Shown piece after piece: positions 9,073-18,779 of a stretch of DNA of 46,112 nucleotides. Every line of letters begins with the position of its first letter. The stretch's first letter is position 1. This DNA comes from an uncultured Bacteroidales bacterium (GTDB taxonomy: Bacteria; Bacteroidota; Bacteroidia; Bacteroidales; UBA1715). The DNA lies in the NCBI GenBank assembly GCA_937892155.1, contig CALAUG010000051.1:1-46112 (forward strand). Direction: 5' to 3'. The notes under the pieces are model-generated. The model was given only the letters and a program-made list of their open reading frames with translations. It ran no database searches and had not been told where the DNA came from. The translations under genes were made by a program, and so were the position numbers.

Positions 9073-9942
9073 CTACGAAATTTGTAATTTGATTATAAAT
9101 TCCGCAGCACAAATTTCCAATTTGCTGAATGCAAACATTTTCTTGCCAAGATCTTTTAAACTTGCGCCAATTAGATAAACAACGTCGTCAACTACAAGAA
9201 ATCTATCGTGCGATTGGCGGAAAATTTGTACTTCAATAGGACGATATTGTTCGTTGTGTTTGGCAATATCCAATTGTAATTGCTTGCGAATTTGAGCGGT
9301 GTAAATTGTCGCTTCAACTTGTTCTTTTCGTTTGTCGAACATCGTAAGGACCGTATCGTCTATGTAATTGTCTATCAACATAATTCGTTTGTTTGCAGAA
9401 CGAATTAAATCATTTGCAAATTTGTAGGCATCAAAAATTTGTCCGTTGTAAAAGATTCCTTGAACTGGTGGCAATGAAGTTTGTACAAAAAAGTTCATTT
9501 TTTCTTGCAAATCTTGTATTTGAGTTGTATGATTTTGCAAATTCTCTCTTATAGATACTAATTGAGCATTAATGTTATAACCTTTCAACAAATAATCTTT
9601 TAAAACCTTATTTGCCCATTGTCGAAAACGAGTTCCTCGTATAGATTTCACTCGGTATCCGACAGAAATAATGACATCGAGATTATACATAAATGTTTTA
9701 TACTGTTTTCCATCTGATGCAGTTGTCAAGAAAACCTTGACAACTGATTCTCTTTGTAACTCACTCTCTTTAAAACAATTATTGATGTGCAAACTAACAT
9801 TTTGTTTGGTAGTTTGAAACAACTCCGCCATCTGGCTTTGTGAAAGCCACACCGTCTCCTGCTCCAAATGGACCTCTAAACTGATTTTTTCATTTACATC
9901 GTAGAGAATTATTTCTCCTGTACTTGCCGACTGCTTTTCCAT
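9073..9942 (-). CDS. RhuM-family DNA-binding protein with PLD-like C-terminal domain
   Basis: 289 residues. The N-terminal part (about 10-130) matches the RhuM/virulence family: a winged-helix-like stretch WLSQSQMAELFQTTKQNVSL, then YNLDVIISVGYRVKS and RGTRFRQWANKVLKDYLLKG, the conserved core of this family. A short coiled-coil region (about 135-155) joins a C-terminal domain with NKRIMLIDNYIDDTVL and H245-x-R247-x4-D252 followed by LIGAS, a variant of the phospholipase-D HKD motif. The family was named for a Salmonella island gene and is often found in restriction or mobile loci, but no restriction genes lie nearby here. Cellular function is unknown. A -7-like box lies at 9979-9986. Confidence 0.82.
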   Translation of the reverse strand: MEKQSASTGEIILYDVNEKISLEVHLEQETVWLSQSQMAELFQTTKQNVSLHINNCFKESELQRESVVKVFLTTASDGKQYKTFMYNLDVIISVGYRVKSIRGTRFRQWANKVLKDYLLKGYNINAQLVSIRENLQNHTTQIQDLQEKMNFFVQTSLPPVQGIFYNGQIFDAYKFANDLIRSANKRIMLIDNYIDDTVLTMFDKRKEQVEATIYTAQIRKQLQLDIAKHNEQYRPIEVQIFRQSHDRFLVVDDVVYLIGASLKDLGKKMFAFSKLEICAAEFIIKLQIS

Positions 9943-9978
9943 ATTTGTATTTCATTTGATTCGTTATTTGGGTTACAG

Positions 9979-9986
9979 CAAAGATA
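9979..9986 (-). promoter_or_regulatory. Bacteroidota-type -7 box for the RhuM-like gene
   Basis: On the minus strand this reads TATCTTTG, an exact match to TAnnTTTG, 36 bp upstream of the ATG. No clear -33 TTTG element was found at the expected distance, so the support is partial. Confidence 0.45.
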
Positions 9987-10076
9987 CAAATAATTGGCTA
10001 TGAAACGATGGAAGAAAGAGATTTTAGAAGTCAGGAGACAAGAATTGATAATTGAGAAATTGCCTTTATTGTAACT

Positions 10077-10191
10077 ATCATCCTGAACGAAGCGCAACAC
10101 AGTGAAGAATCCATTCCCATAAACAAAGAGTTGCAAAGAATAATCGTCATGCTAGTGTTAAAAGATCCTTCGCTATAGCTCGGGATGACGG
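10077..10191. repeat. Dispersed imperfect inverted repeat element, copy 2
   Basis: The left arm (ATCATCCTGAACGAAGCG, then CAGTGAAGAATCC) faces the right arm (AGATCCTTCGCTATAGCTCG then GGATGACGG). The central segment GAGTTGCAAAGAATAATCGT is shared with the copies near 7526 and 7667. The arms are imperfect, which favours a decayed or RNA-folding element over a recent insertion. Confidence 0.75.
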
Positions 10192-10226
10192 TGTCGATGG
10201 GAAGACGCGTAAGGCGGAAAACAAAA

Positions 10227-10250
10227 GGGGCAGGTTTTGAGACCTGCCCC
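10227..10250 (-). terminator. Rho-independent terminator of the giant T9SS cargo gene
   Basis: A perfect 9-bp stem GGGGCAGGT/ACCTGCCCC (10227-10235 with 10242-10250) encloses a 6-base loop. On the minus strand it is followed by TTTTGTTTT. It lies 109 bp past the stop codon at 10359. Confidence 0.85.
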
Positions 10251-10333
10251 TTACTATAATTCAATACATCACCGAGGTTGTATTTTTTGTTAGAAAACTT
10301 TTCCTACTGATATGAAACTCCCAACGGAGTTTT

Positions 10334-10354
10334 CCCTCTTAATTCTTATCTCTT
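10334..10354 (-). repeat. Three heptamers of the AAGANNN type, reverse orientation
   Basis: Read on the minus strand, 10334-10354 gives AAGAGAT, AAGAATT and AAGAGGG. This is the same unit as the array at 7406, placed immediately after a stop codon. Confidence 0.65.
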
Positions 10355-10358
10355 AACT

Positions 10359-13300
10359 CTACTTCGTAACCTTAAACGCTTTCGTTTGAGTTCCGTCAGA
10401 AATCTTCACACTATACATTCCTTGTGCAAATACTTCTGCAGGTATTTGAATTATAGCTTTTGAAATAGTACCAGTATGTACCTTCGACATTGATTGTCCA
10501 TTAGTATTCACAACTTCTATTTCAAAATCTTTTTCCTCATTTGACGCAATTGCAACATTGATAACACTTGTAATTGCTGTTGGATATACAACTACGTCTG
10601 CAAATGGAACTACATCAATGTCTGTCGTATTTTCTGCCTCTGCAATGTTAGACAATGCCAAAGCAAATGGTCCAGATTCTGCTTTCAACATTTGCTCATC
10701 GTATTCTTTGGTACCTTTTCCAGAACCAATAGAAGCTAATGTATTATATTTATTTTCGTCAACTTCCTCTTTCAAACGGAATACAACACGATATTTAAGG
10801 TCTTTAACATTTTTAAATTGTGGATCTACTTCGTTCCAAATTTCATACAAATTACTTGCAGGAACCCTATCAACGGTATCCATTGCAGTAACATCGGTAC
10901 CACGCAAAACCAAATATTGAGTAATCATACTCATTGGTTCGTACGCACACCATTGAATTGTCTTCAAACCATTGTCCTGTGTCTGATATGTAGCAATCAT
11001 TGAACGGTGAACTTCGCTAAAGGCCTCATTGTTACAACCATCTGTCGTTACCAAACGATATTTATATGCACGTTGCTTATAATTTACGTCCTCATCAACC
11101 ACAATGCCTGGCTCGTCAAACATCACATCCTCGCCAACTTGTTCCCAATTGTCGGTTAGGTCCGTTTCGCGTTCAATTCTGTATTTTACCGTATTGACAT
11201 TTATTGTCTTTTCCCATGCAAGAATAATGTGGTCGGTTGTTTCGCTAAATGTTGCCACGCCAATTTGTTCTGCATACGGATATTTGAAGTTTACTGTTAC
11301 TCCTTCGCTGCCAACACAGCCATTTTCATCCACTACAACAGCAAAAACTATACTTGTTGTATCAATAGTAACAGTCTCAACTTTGGCGATATTTTCCTCG
11401 TTCTTACCTTGAGTAATTGTCCACGCATATTCTACATATCCCGCGCCAGCGTTAAGAGTAACTTCTTCGCCATCACAAGGTGTAAGATTTGCATCTTTAG
11501 CAATGTTGAGAATAGGTAATGGGTTTATCGTTTTGATGTTAAACGTATCAACACTCAAGCACTTATTTGTATCAGTTGCATAAACAATGTAGGTAGCAAC
11601 CTCCGCAGGAATCACTATTGACTTGGTTGTAGCTCCTGTATTCCAAGAATATGCTTCAAAATCTCCCTGAGCTTCAAGATTGAACTCTGTTCCAGCACAC
11701 ATTACAGAATCTTCCATCAACGATACAGGTATCGAAACATTTACAGTTACTTCGTCGGTCATAGTAAACATTCCCTTCTTCATAGTCAACGTATATTTTG
11801 TTGTTGTGCTTGGACGGACAAAAATAGAAGAACTGATTTCATCGGTTGACCACAGCAACGAATTGACATCGCCTATAGCATTCAATTCAACGGCATCACC
11901 TTGACAAATAGCAATATCGTGATTTTCGATACCAACAACCGTCAATTGAACTGGCAATTCAGCTTCAACAACGTGTTCTCCATCAGCCGACATTACTTTC
12001 ATCTTAACTGTGTACAGACCAGGATTCTTGAATGTTACCGATTGCAACATTGACGTTTGATCAATACCCTCAGCACCATCAATTATCCATTCCCATGTAC
12101 AATCGAAACTTGAAATGTTGGCCATCAATATAAATTCCTGATTTGGAACACCAATTTGACGCATTGTCATGATTGAAACGGTTGGAGCACCTTCCCAAAC
12201 TGGTGCAACAGCATTGGTTTCTATCTTTTGCTGTTCGTAAGTTACCTGCGAGATGTTACGGATGTAATATACATCTACCGAAGACGACAATCCATCTTCA
12301 TCGGTAGCCGTAAACGTAATAACTTCTGCACCATTCCAGAATTCATTCAACACTTTCACAACAGCAACACCGTTTGAAATTCGTACTGCGATATTTTCAG
12401 AAGAAGTTACAGTCCAAACGATATCAGACGGAGCTGTATAATCATCGGTAACATAATCATTCAAGTTGAATGTTCCGAATGGGATTGTGTCATTTTCCAA
12501 CTGATTTGGCACAACTGCAATCACAGGAGCCTTGTTTGGTAATGAAGCCACATTGACAACTATCGTCTTCGATGCTTCTTCACCGTATGCATCAGCAACT
12601 TTCATATCAATACTGTTAAACTCTTTCGAACCATAATCAGCAGTAACAACCAAACGATTGTCAACAATATTTGTTTCAATACCTTCGGCACTTCCAAATG
12701 TAAACTCTAACAGACTTGTCATTGTGAAATCATCTTTCGCAAGTGTTGCCAATTCAAAATATGAAGGCATTCCATATTTAACCACCAATGTATCAACCAA
12801 AATTTCTGGAGCTTTGTTAACTTCCTTCACAAAATTAATGATGAACGAGCCTGTTGATGTTAAATCGTCATTATCAGTTACTAACACATTGATTGTTGCA
12901 GGACCTTCCATACCCTTTCCGTCAATCACATATATCGCTCCAGAGTTTGAAACCTCAAGATTTGCAGGATTAGTTGTTACTGTAATTTCCAAATTCTCGA
13001 ATGCTGTTGAGTCATCTGAAACAAATTCAGACAAGTCGAAGATTGCTTGACCCAACGAAATAGATTTTAATTCTTTGTCATTTGTAACACTTACTGGAGC
13101 ATCCACAACTGTAGGTAAGTTCAATACTGGAGCATTTGAATTGTTTACAGTTATCTTGATTGACTTCGATATGCCAGCAACAGATGCAGTCAAAGTGGTT
13201 TCACCGACATTGTTTGCCTTGATAATTCCGTCCTCGAACGACGCAATTCCTTCATCAGCCATAGCCCAAGCAATTTCCTTGATTGCTAAAGAAACAGGTT

Positions 13301-16300
13301 CTATAGAGTATGAAATAGCCATTGATTCGCCCTTCTTCAACACAACTTCCGAAGGAACATTGATAGTAGTGATAGTCTTTGTTTCCTCAGTTACATACAC
13401 AGTTGCCGTTGCATACAAGCCATCTTCTGTGTAAGCAGATATTGTTGACGTACCAGCAGATTTTGCACGGATAATACCATCACTGGAAATTGAAATGATA
13501 TCGTCTTCTTTTTCTTTGAAGTAAACAGTATTATACGTTGCATCAGAAGGTGTTACCACAACATTGACAGATGTTTCGCTACCAACTTCCAATGTAATAA
13601 GCGATGGCATTACGATGTTCTCACCTTTCACCTTCTTGTGTACTCTCACGAAACATTCTGCTGTAACTTCTGGATTATCATCAGAACTGATTACTATCAT
13701 TTCTGTTCCATCTGCCACTGCATTGATTCTCATTCCACGAACGACAGCAGCATCGGTAGAACCAGTGCTTGTACATCGAACATTTACATTCTTATTTGTT
13801 GCATGTTCTGGTATAATGTGATATTCAATCAATGCCGATTCGCCAACATACAAATCATAGTCTTTCTGTAGAATTTCTATTGCTTCTATAGGAATAATAG
13901 TTTCTTTAACAACAACTTTTTGTGTATCGGAAGCGGAGCAACCTGATTCTTGATCTACAGCCTTACAAATGATTGCGTATTCTCCTATTTCGCCGAATTT
14001 TGTTTTGAATTCGTTTCCTGTTGTATTTTCATTGTTTGCCGACCAAATTATTCCAATATTATCGCTGGATGGTTTTGCGACAAATGAGATTACTTCATTT
14101 GGAGCAAATTCGTTTTTATCAGACAACAACGTAACAGCAGGTTTCTCAACGAAACCGTTTACCAAAGAGACTTGTAGTTCTTTGCTTTCGCACCAATTCG
14201 TATCGCGAACTATCACTGTATATACTCGTTTGCCCAAAGCAATATTGGTTGGAACAAATTCAGCACCAGTTGCAACCTCGTTCCAATTTTCGTCATACCA
14301 ATAAGCCTCCGTTTTATCGGGTATGTTCACTTTAAATGGCTTAATTTCTTCGCCATTACATATTTTTTGGTCATACATATTGATTGTTGGTGTAGGAACA
14401 TACGTAACCTTAAGTGTTACAGGTATTTTCTCACTTTCGTAGTATATAACACCATTCACCGTATTTACACCAGTTTTCATTTTTTGACTTACATAATAGG
14501 TAAATGAACCTATTTGTGTAGGATGAATAACTGGAGTTTTTTCTAATGGTTCACCAGCAGCATTGTACCATTGATATACTATGTCTTCATTTTCCATTTC
14601 CATCTCAGAATAAACCATTCTATCCATTGGTATTCCATTAGGAAATTCTGCAGCATAACTTGTACAAACGGTATATGTATTATTCTCATAGTCACATGTT
14701 GGTGCTGGCAATGTATCTTCAGGTATAATTATTTTCTCGCCGACAAAAATACTTGATGTTGCAGTATAATTGCCATCGTATATAGAAGCAGAAATAGTAG
14801 ATACGCCCGTTTGTAAAGCTTTAAATGTTATTGAATACTTGTTGATTTCCAGAATTTCAAACAAATTTTTATTTTCAAATTCAACTTTCATCTCGTCATC
14901 TTCTGGCAACATTATGTCTTGTTCGAACACCAATTTTGCCGTTACCTCATCTCCTATTGACATGAAATACTTTTCTTGATCGAAATGCACAATAGGTTTG
15001 GCATTAACACTGATAGCAGCTGAAGCTGTATATTTATCTCCACCATCATTCAATGTTACGTACAACATTGTTCTACCAGTTGTCAATCCTTCTAACTTAA
15101 AGCAATTCGATTCGTAATAAAATTCGCACGAGGCAATGTCTTCCGAACTTAATTCATAATCAATTGTAAAACCAGAATCAAAGCCATAGAGGTCAAGACA
15201 CATAAATGTTGTTTCGCCTTCGGTTACCGAGTAGCCAGGTTCTGTGAATCCTATTGATTTTGAATTACCACCAGTATATTCAATTGTTAGAGTTGCTTGA
15301 GCAACCACAGTGTCAATTATTGCATATATCGTTGTTGAACCTTCGTAATTAGCATGTAAATAGCCATATTCGTCAACTTCGGCGAGAACCATTCCGTCTG
15401 CATCTAAGACTTTCCACTCAACTATACCTTCGTAAACTTCATCATTTTTGTATAATATCAATTCCTTGGTTTCGCCAACCATCATATTGAAATTGTCTGT
15501 TTCAAAATGATACGTTACTGGTTGTACGATTGTCAATGCGGCAGTTGCGACAACAGTGCCACCAAGTTTTGCCTCTATTGTGCAAGTACCTTCTGCCAAA
15601 GCTGAAAGAACACCATCACTCACTTCTGCTATTACTTCTTCAGTTGTACCATCACCAAGAATATTCCATTCTACATCGTCACCTGTATATTCTTCACCAT
15701 TAGCGTACAAAATCAATTGTTTTGTTTCGCCAACATTCAACAAATATTTTCCTTCTCCAATTTGATATGTTACCTTCTTGCCTACGGTCACTTGTGTTGA
15801 TACCATTTTTCCTTGACAACCAAGTTCTTTATCCAATGGCTCGCAATTAATCGTATAATCACCTTCTGCAAAGAATGTAACTAACAACGATGAATTCTCA
15901 TGTTTGTAATCCATGTTATCACGAGAATCTGGATTACTTTCATCTATCACCTCCCATCTGTACACAACAGATTCGCCTACTTCTTGTTCAAATCCTTCTA
16001 CTAATTGTACGTCAAACTGGTACTCACTATTTACCACATATGAGTCTGCTGTTGGTACTATCTCTATTTCTGGAAGCTCGTTTACTACAACTTCAAATGT
16101 TGCAACCTGCATTCCTGCATACGAAATTATATACATTCCATTGTTTAGATTTGCATAGTCAACATACACTGTATCCTTGACAATATCAAAGTCTATTGGA
16201 CGCCCATCTGCTGACTGTATAGAAAGTAAATCGGTGTTATATGATTCCGAACAAGCTATAAAAATTTTTCCTTCGCTGCCATCACAAAATACGGTATCGC

Positions 16301-18515
16301 TTACAAAAAATTTACCCGAGAACGATGTAACAATAACTGATGCCTTTGCCACTATGTCTCCATTGACTTTGGCTTCTATTGTGCAAGTTCCTGACTGCAA
16401 AGCATATAATGTATCGTTAGAAATTTCCGCACAAGGTGTAGAACCTGCCTCACCTTCAAACACGTTCCATTCTATATCGCCTTCGTAAGGAACATCATTT
16501 TTGTACAATATCAATTCTTTTGTATCGCCAACGGCCAATGAAAACAGACTATCCTGCAAGAAGTATTCTACTTTCTTGTTCACTATTACTGTAACGTCTG
16601 TTTCAAACTTCTGATCGCCATATCTGCACAATGCCGTTACTGTATATTCACCAGCATAGTCGCTATATAGCACTACAATATTTTGATTTTGTCCTATTGA
16701 TGCCGACAATGAATCATTAGACGGGAATACCTCAACTGTTGCCAACGACAAATCAATATCGTCGCCAAATATCAATGATGCCGTCGCTTGTTCTCCAGCC
16801 ATCATTGTATATTGTTCCTGTTCAAATGCAAAACGGTAGTCTTTAGCTTTCAGAATTTCAACTTGTGGTCCCTGAATTGTCTGTTTATCGCCTTCGTAAG
16901 CAGGTATCACTGCAAACACCTGTACTATTCCTGGCTCATACGCATACAATACATTGCCATTGAATTTCGCAAGTTCTTTGCCTGTCTCGCCTGGGACATC
17001 CGACACTGCGGTTACTATCCACTCAACATCGCCTTCGTATTTTAAATCGCCTGCATACAACGTAAATTCCTGTGTATCGTCTACCATCAATTCAAATTTT
17101 TCAGATGGTGATACCTTATATGTCATTGTCTCCTTTGCTACGACTGTAATAGATATTTCTGCAACAGATTCCTTATCGACCACAGCTGTTATTGTTGCAT
17201 CTCCAGGAGCAACAGCAAGCAACATATTCCCTTCGCACTTAACAATGCTATCAGCACTGGAGACAAATGTTGGATTTTCTACCGATTGTAAATACTCAAA
17301 ACCTTCTTCTTTTTTCTGTAAATCTATGTATATCTCATCACCTTCCGTTATTTTTTCACCAGCCCATACATCTATAACATAACCAGCTTCATTTGTAACG
17401 GTAACATTGAACGACGACATAACGCCAGATTTACCTACTATACGCAAACTCTGCTGACCATATTTTAATGGAGTAATTTGCCCATTTTTTATAGAAACAA
17501 AACTAGAGTCATAGTCGATGTAAAAACCTTCTGGAAGTGTTACTTCTGCTCCTAAAGCATCCAGAATTACCAATTTCTGAGAACCACCGCCAAGGAATAA
17601 CGAAACATCTTCCGCTGCATATATTTCTCCAGTATATTCCGAAGAAATTAGCTGGTAGATTACGTTTTCATATACATTGCCTCGATCTTCGACCGATACA
17701 TATAATGACCCTTCTGAATTGCCATATCCAGTTCCCCAAACCATTATACCATATCCATCATTTGACCAACAATGCTCAATATGAGGTTGATTATCCAACC
17801 ATCTACACTGAAGTTCATAAGAATATGGTTTTACAGTATCGCCTTGAGAATTAAACACGTAATATGTTATTGTATCTCTTGAAGCTTCGAGCGTATATGT
17901 TTCAGGTAATAGCTTATATGAATCGCGTACACCGACAATCAACTCTGCTACGACCTCGCCGTCAACTTTTGCAGAAAGTTTTGCAGAACCAATTGCGTCT
18001 GCAGACATATAAATTGCATTCGATGTTTCGGCATCTTGTAGAGTAATCACCTCCGTCTTCTCATTTTCTATACTCCACTCAACAACGCCTTCGTACATGG
18101 TGCTTTCGCCCTTTTCGTCATATACAAACAAACATTGCCATTGCCTATCACCCACAACAAGCATCAAATTTTCGCCTGTATAAAAACCATATTTTGAAGT
18201 TGGCTTCTTATCCGATATGGTTGCGTATGCGGTTGCTACTATAGCATCGTCAACTACAGCATTTACCATAGCCGAACCAGCAGCATACGCCGTTACAAGG
18301 CCGTCGTCCGACACGGCTATAAGTTTTTCAGATTCCTCGGAACCCGCAATCCATTTGACCGTTCCCTCATACTTGCTGCCGTCTTTCAACAAAATTAATT
18401 GCTGGCCATCACCACCAACTTCCAATGAAAATTGCTGAGGAGTAATTGAGTACGTCTGCGCAAAAGCGACAATAGACACAACAACAAAACTAAGTAATGA
18501 TAAAAATCTTTTCAT
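10359..18515 (-). CDS. Giant T9SS-secreted Ig-like repeat protein
   Basis: 2718 residues. A signal peptide (MKRFLSLLSFVVVSIVAFA) precedes the mature protein. Residues 20 to about 1100 carry at least six related Ig-like units, each with a [VG]xxxxLxLY...YEGxVEW core (Trp at 55, 147, 499, 683, 950 and 1034). Three canonical bacterial Ig-like group 2 (Big_2) repeats lie around 1560-1790 (EVGSETSVNVVVTPSDA, LKKGESMAISYSIEP). Cadherin-like repeats (NKAPVIAVVPNQ), a PKD-like module, CxGxxxxLxA Ig modules near 2200-2400 and a fibronectin III-like module (about 2416-2503) follow. The last 80 or so residues (VVVYPTAI..., ending GMYSVKISDGTQTKAFKVTK) are a type A T9SS sorting domain, implying export across the outer membrane and surface attachment. 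An adhesin or stalk role is inferred. A weak -7 box (TATACTTG) lies at 18571-18578. Confidence 0.9.
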   Translation of the reverse strand: MKRFLSLLSFVVVSIVAFAQTYSITPQQFSLEVGGDGQQLILLKDGSKYEGTVKWIAGSEESEKLIAVSDDGLVTAYAAGSAMVNAVVDDAIVATAYATISDKKPTSKYGFYTGENLMLVVGDRQWQCLFVYDEKGESTMYEGVVEWSIENEKTEVITLQDAETSNAIYMSADAIGSAKLSAKVDGEVVAELIVGVRDSYKLLPETYTLEASRDTITYYVFNSQGDTVKPYSYELQCRWLDNQPHIEHCWSNDGYGIMVWGTGYGNSEGSLYVSVEDRGNVYENVIYQLISSEYTGEIYAAEDVSLFLGGGSQKLVILDALGAEVTLPEGFYIDYDSSFVSIKNGQITPLKYGQQSLRIVGKSGVMSSFNVTVTNEAGYVIDVWAGEKITEGDEIYIDLQKKEEGFEYLQSVENPTFVSSADSIVKCEGNMLLAVAPGDATITAVVDKESVAEISITVVAKETMTYKVSPSEKFELMVDDTQEFTLYAGDLKYEGDVEWIVTAVSDVPGETGKELAKFNGNVLYAYEPGIVQVFAVIPAYEGDKQTIQGPQVEILKAKDYRFAFEQEQYTMMAGEQATASLIFGDDIDLSLATVEVFPSNDSLSASIGQNQNIVVLYSDYAGEYTVTALCRYGDQKFETDVTVIVNKKVEYFLQDSLFSLAVGDTKELILYKNDVPYEGDIEWNVFEGEAGSTPCAEISNDTLYALQSGTCTIEAKVNGDIVAKASVIVTSFSGKFFVSDTVFCDGSEGKIFIACSESYNTDLLSIQSADGRPIDFDIVKDTVYVDYANLNNGMYIISYAGMQVATFEVVVNELPEIEIVPTADSYVVNSEYQFDVQLVEGFEQEVGESVVYRWEVIDESNPDSRDNMDYKHENSSLLVTFFAEGDYTINCEPLDKELGCQGKMVSTQVTVGKKVTYQIGEGKYLLNVGETKQLILYANGEEYTGDDVEWNILGDGTTEEVIAEVSDGVLSALAEGTCTIEAKLGGTVVATAALTIVQPVTYHFETDNFNMMVGETKELILYKNDEVYEGIVEWKVLDADGMVLAEVDEYGYLHANYEGSTTIYAIIDTVVAQATLTIEYTGGNSKSIGFTEPGYSVTEGETTFMCLDLYGFDSGFTIDYELSSEDIASCEFYYESNCFKLEGLTTGRTMLYVTLNDGGDKYTASAAISVNAKPIVHFDQEKYFMSIGDEVTAKLVFEQDIMLPEDDEMKVEFENKNLFEILEINKYSITFKALQTGVSTISASIYDGNYTATSSIFVGEKIIIPEDTLPAPTCDYENNTYTVCTSYAAEFPNGIPMDRMVYSEMEMENEDIVYQWYNAAGEPLEKTPVIHPTQIGSFTYYVSQKMKTGVNTVNGVIYYESEKIPVTLKVTYVPTPTINMYDQKICNGEEIKPFKVNIPDKTEAYWYDENWNEVATGAEFVPTNIALGKRVYTVIVRDTNWCESKELQVSLVNGFVEKPAVTLLSDKNEFAPNEVISFVAKPSSDNIGIIWSANNENTTGNEFKTKFGEIGEYAIICKAVDQESGCSASDTQKVVVKETIIPIEAIEILQKDYDLYVGESALIEYHIIPEHATNKNVNVRCTSTGSTDAAVVRGMRINAVADGTEMIVISSDDNPEVTAECFVRVHKKVKGENIVMPSLITLEVGSETSVNVVVTPSDATYNTVYFKEKEDDIISISSDGIIRAKSAGTSTISAYTEDGLYATATVYVTEETKTITTINVPSEVVLKKGESMAISYSIEPVSLAIKEIAWAMADEGIASFEDGIIKANNVGETTLTASVAGISKSIKITVNNSNAPVLNLPTVVDAPVSVTNDKELKSISLGQAIFDLSEFVSDDSTAFENLEITVTTNPANLEVSNSGAIYVIDGKGMEGPATINVLVTDNDDLTSTGSFIINFVKEVNKAPEILVDTLVVKYGMPSYFELATLAKDDFTMTSLLEFTFGSAEGIETNIVDNRLVVTADYGSKEFNSIDMKVADAYGEEASKTIVVNVASLPNKAPVIAVVPNQLENDTIPFGTFNLNDYVTDDYTAPSDIVWTVTSSENIAVRISNGVAVVKVLNEFWNGAEVITFTATDEDGLSSSVDVYYIRNISQVTYEQQKIETNAVAPVWEGAPTVSIMTMRQIGVPNQEFILMANISSFDCTWEWIIDGAEGIDQTSMLQSVTFKNPGLYTVKMKVMSADGEHVVEAELPVQLTVVGIENHDIAICQGDAVELNAIGDVNSLLWSTDEISSSIFVRPSTTTKYTLTMKKGMFTMTDEVTVNVSIPVSLMEDSVMCAGTEFNLEAQGDFEAYSWNTGATTKSIVIPAEVATYIVYATDTNKCLSVDTFNIKTINPLPILNIAKDANLTPCDGEEVTLNAGAGYVEYAWTITQGKNEENIAKVETVTIDTTSIVFAVVVDENGCVGSEGVTVNFKYPYAEQIGVATFSETTDHIILAWEKTINVNTVKYRIERETDLTDNWEQVGEDVMFDEPGIVVDEDVNYKQRAYKYRLVTTDGCNNEAFSEVHRSMIATYQTQDNGLKTIQWCAYEPMSMITQYLVLRGTDVTAMDTVDRVPASNLYEIWNEVDPQFKNVKDLKYRVVFRLKEEVDENKYNTLASIGSGKGTKEYDEQMLKAESGPFALALSNIAEAENTTDIDVVPFADVVVYPTAITSVINVAIASNEEKDFEIEVVNTNGQSMSKVHTGTISKAIIQIPAEVFAQGMYSVKISDGTQTKAFKVTK

Positions 18516-18709
18516 AACTCCGTATTTTAATTAGTATTTGACTCTCTATAAAAAACTCTTCTTCAATTTGCAAGTATATAATTTTTTTCATTAAAAAATA
18601 TTTTCTAACGAAAAAATTTGGAGGAAATAGTCAGGAATCAAGATACAAGAATTTCTAGGAGACCTTAATTAAATTTTCTTCACATTATCTCGTTATTCTA
18701 AAAAATGAA

Positions 18710-18717
18710 TATATTTG
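18710..18717 (+). promoter_or_regulatory. Bacteroidota-type -7 box of the leu operon
   Basis: TATATTTG is an exact TAnnTTTG match. It ends 8 bp before the leader-peptide ATG at 18726, so transcription probably begins within a few bases of that ATG. No good -33 TTTG is visible. Confidence 0.65.
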
Positions 18718-18725
18718 CACTAGTT

Positions 18726-18779
18726 ATGAATAGATTTCAATTAGACATATTGCTCTTGTTGCTCGTTAGCCTACGCTAA
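18726..18779 (+). CDS. leuL: Leucine leader peptide (17 aa)
   Basis: The small ORF encodes MNRFQLDILLLLLVSLR and a TAA stop. Seven of its 17 residues are leucine, five of them consecutive (TTG CTC TTG TTG CTC). Its stop codon lies inside the left arm of the antiterminator helix, and it sits between a promoter box and leuA. In the known attenuation mechanism, ribosomes stall at the leucine codons when charged tRNA-Leu is scarce. The five-leucine run ends about nine bases before the antiterminator arm begins, so a stalled ribosome would lie just upstream of that arm, as the model needs. The ORF is too short for routine gene calling. The symbol is used by analogy to enteric leuL; homology is not claimed. 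Confidence 0.85.
   Translation: MNRFQLDILLLLLVSLR

Larger units (their letters stand above)
9943..10358. other. 416-bp intergenic region: promoter, inverted repeat, terminator
   Basis: The region lies between the RhuM-like start and the stop of the giant T9SS cargo gene. It holds a -7-like box (9979-9986), a full copy of the dispersed inverted repeat (10077-10191), a strong hairpin terminator (10227-10250) and three reverse-oriented heptamers (10334-10354). No gene was seen. Confidence 0.75.
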
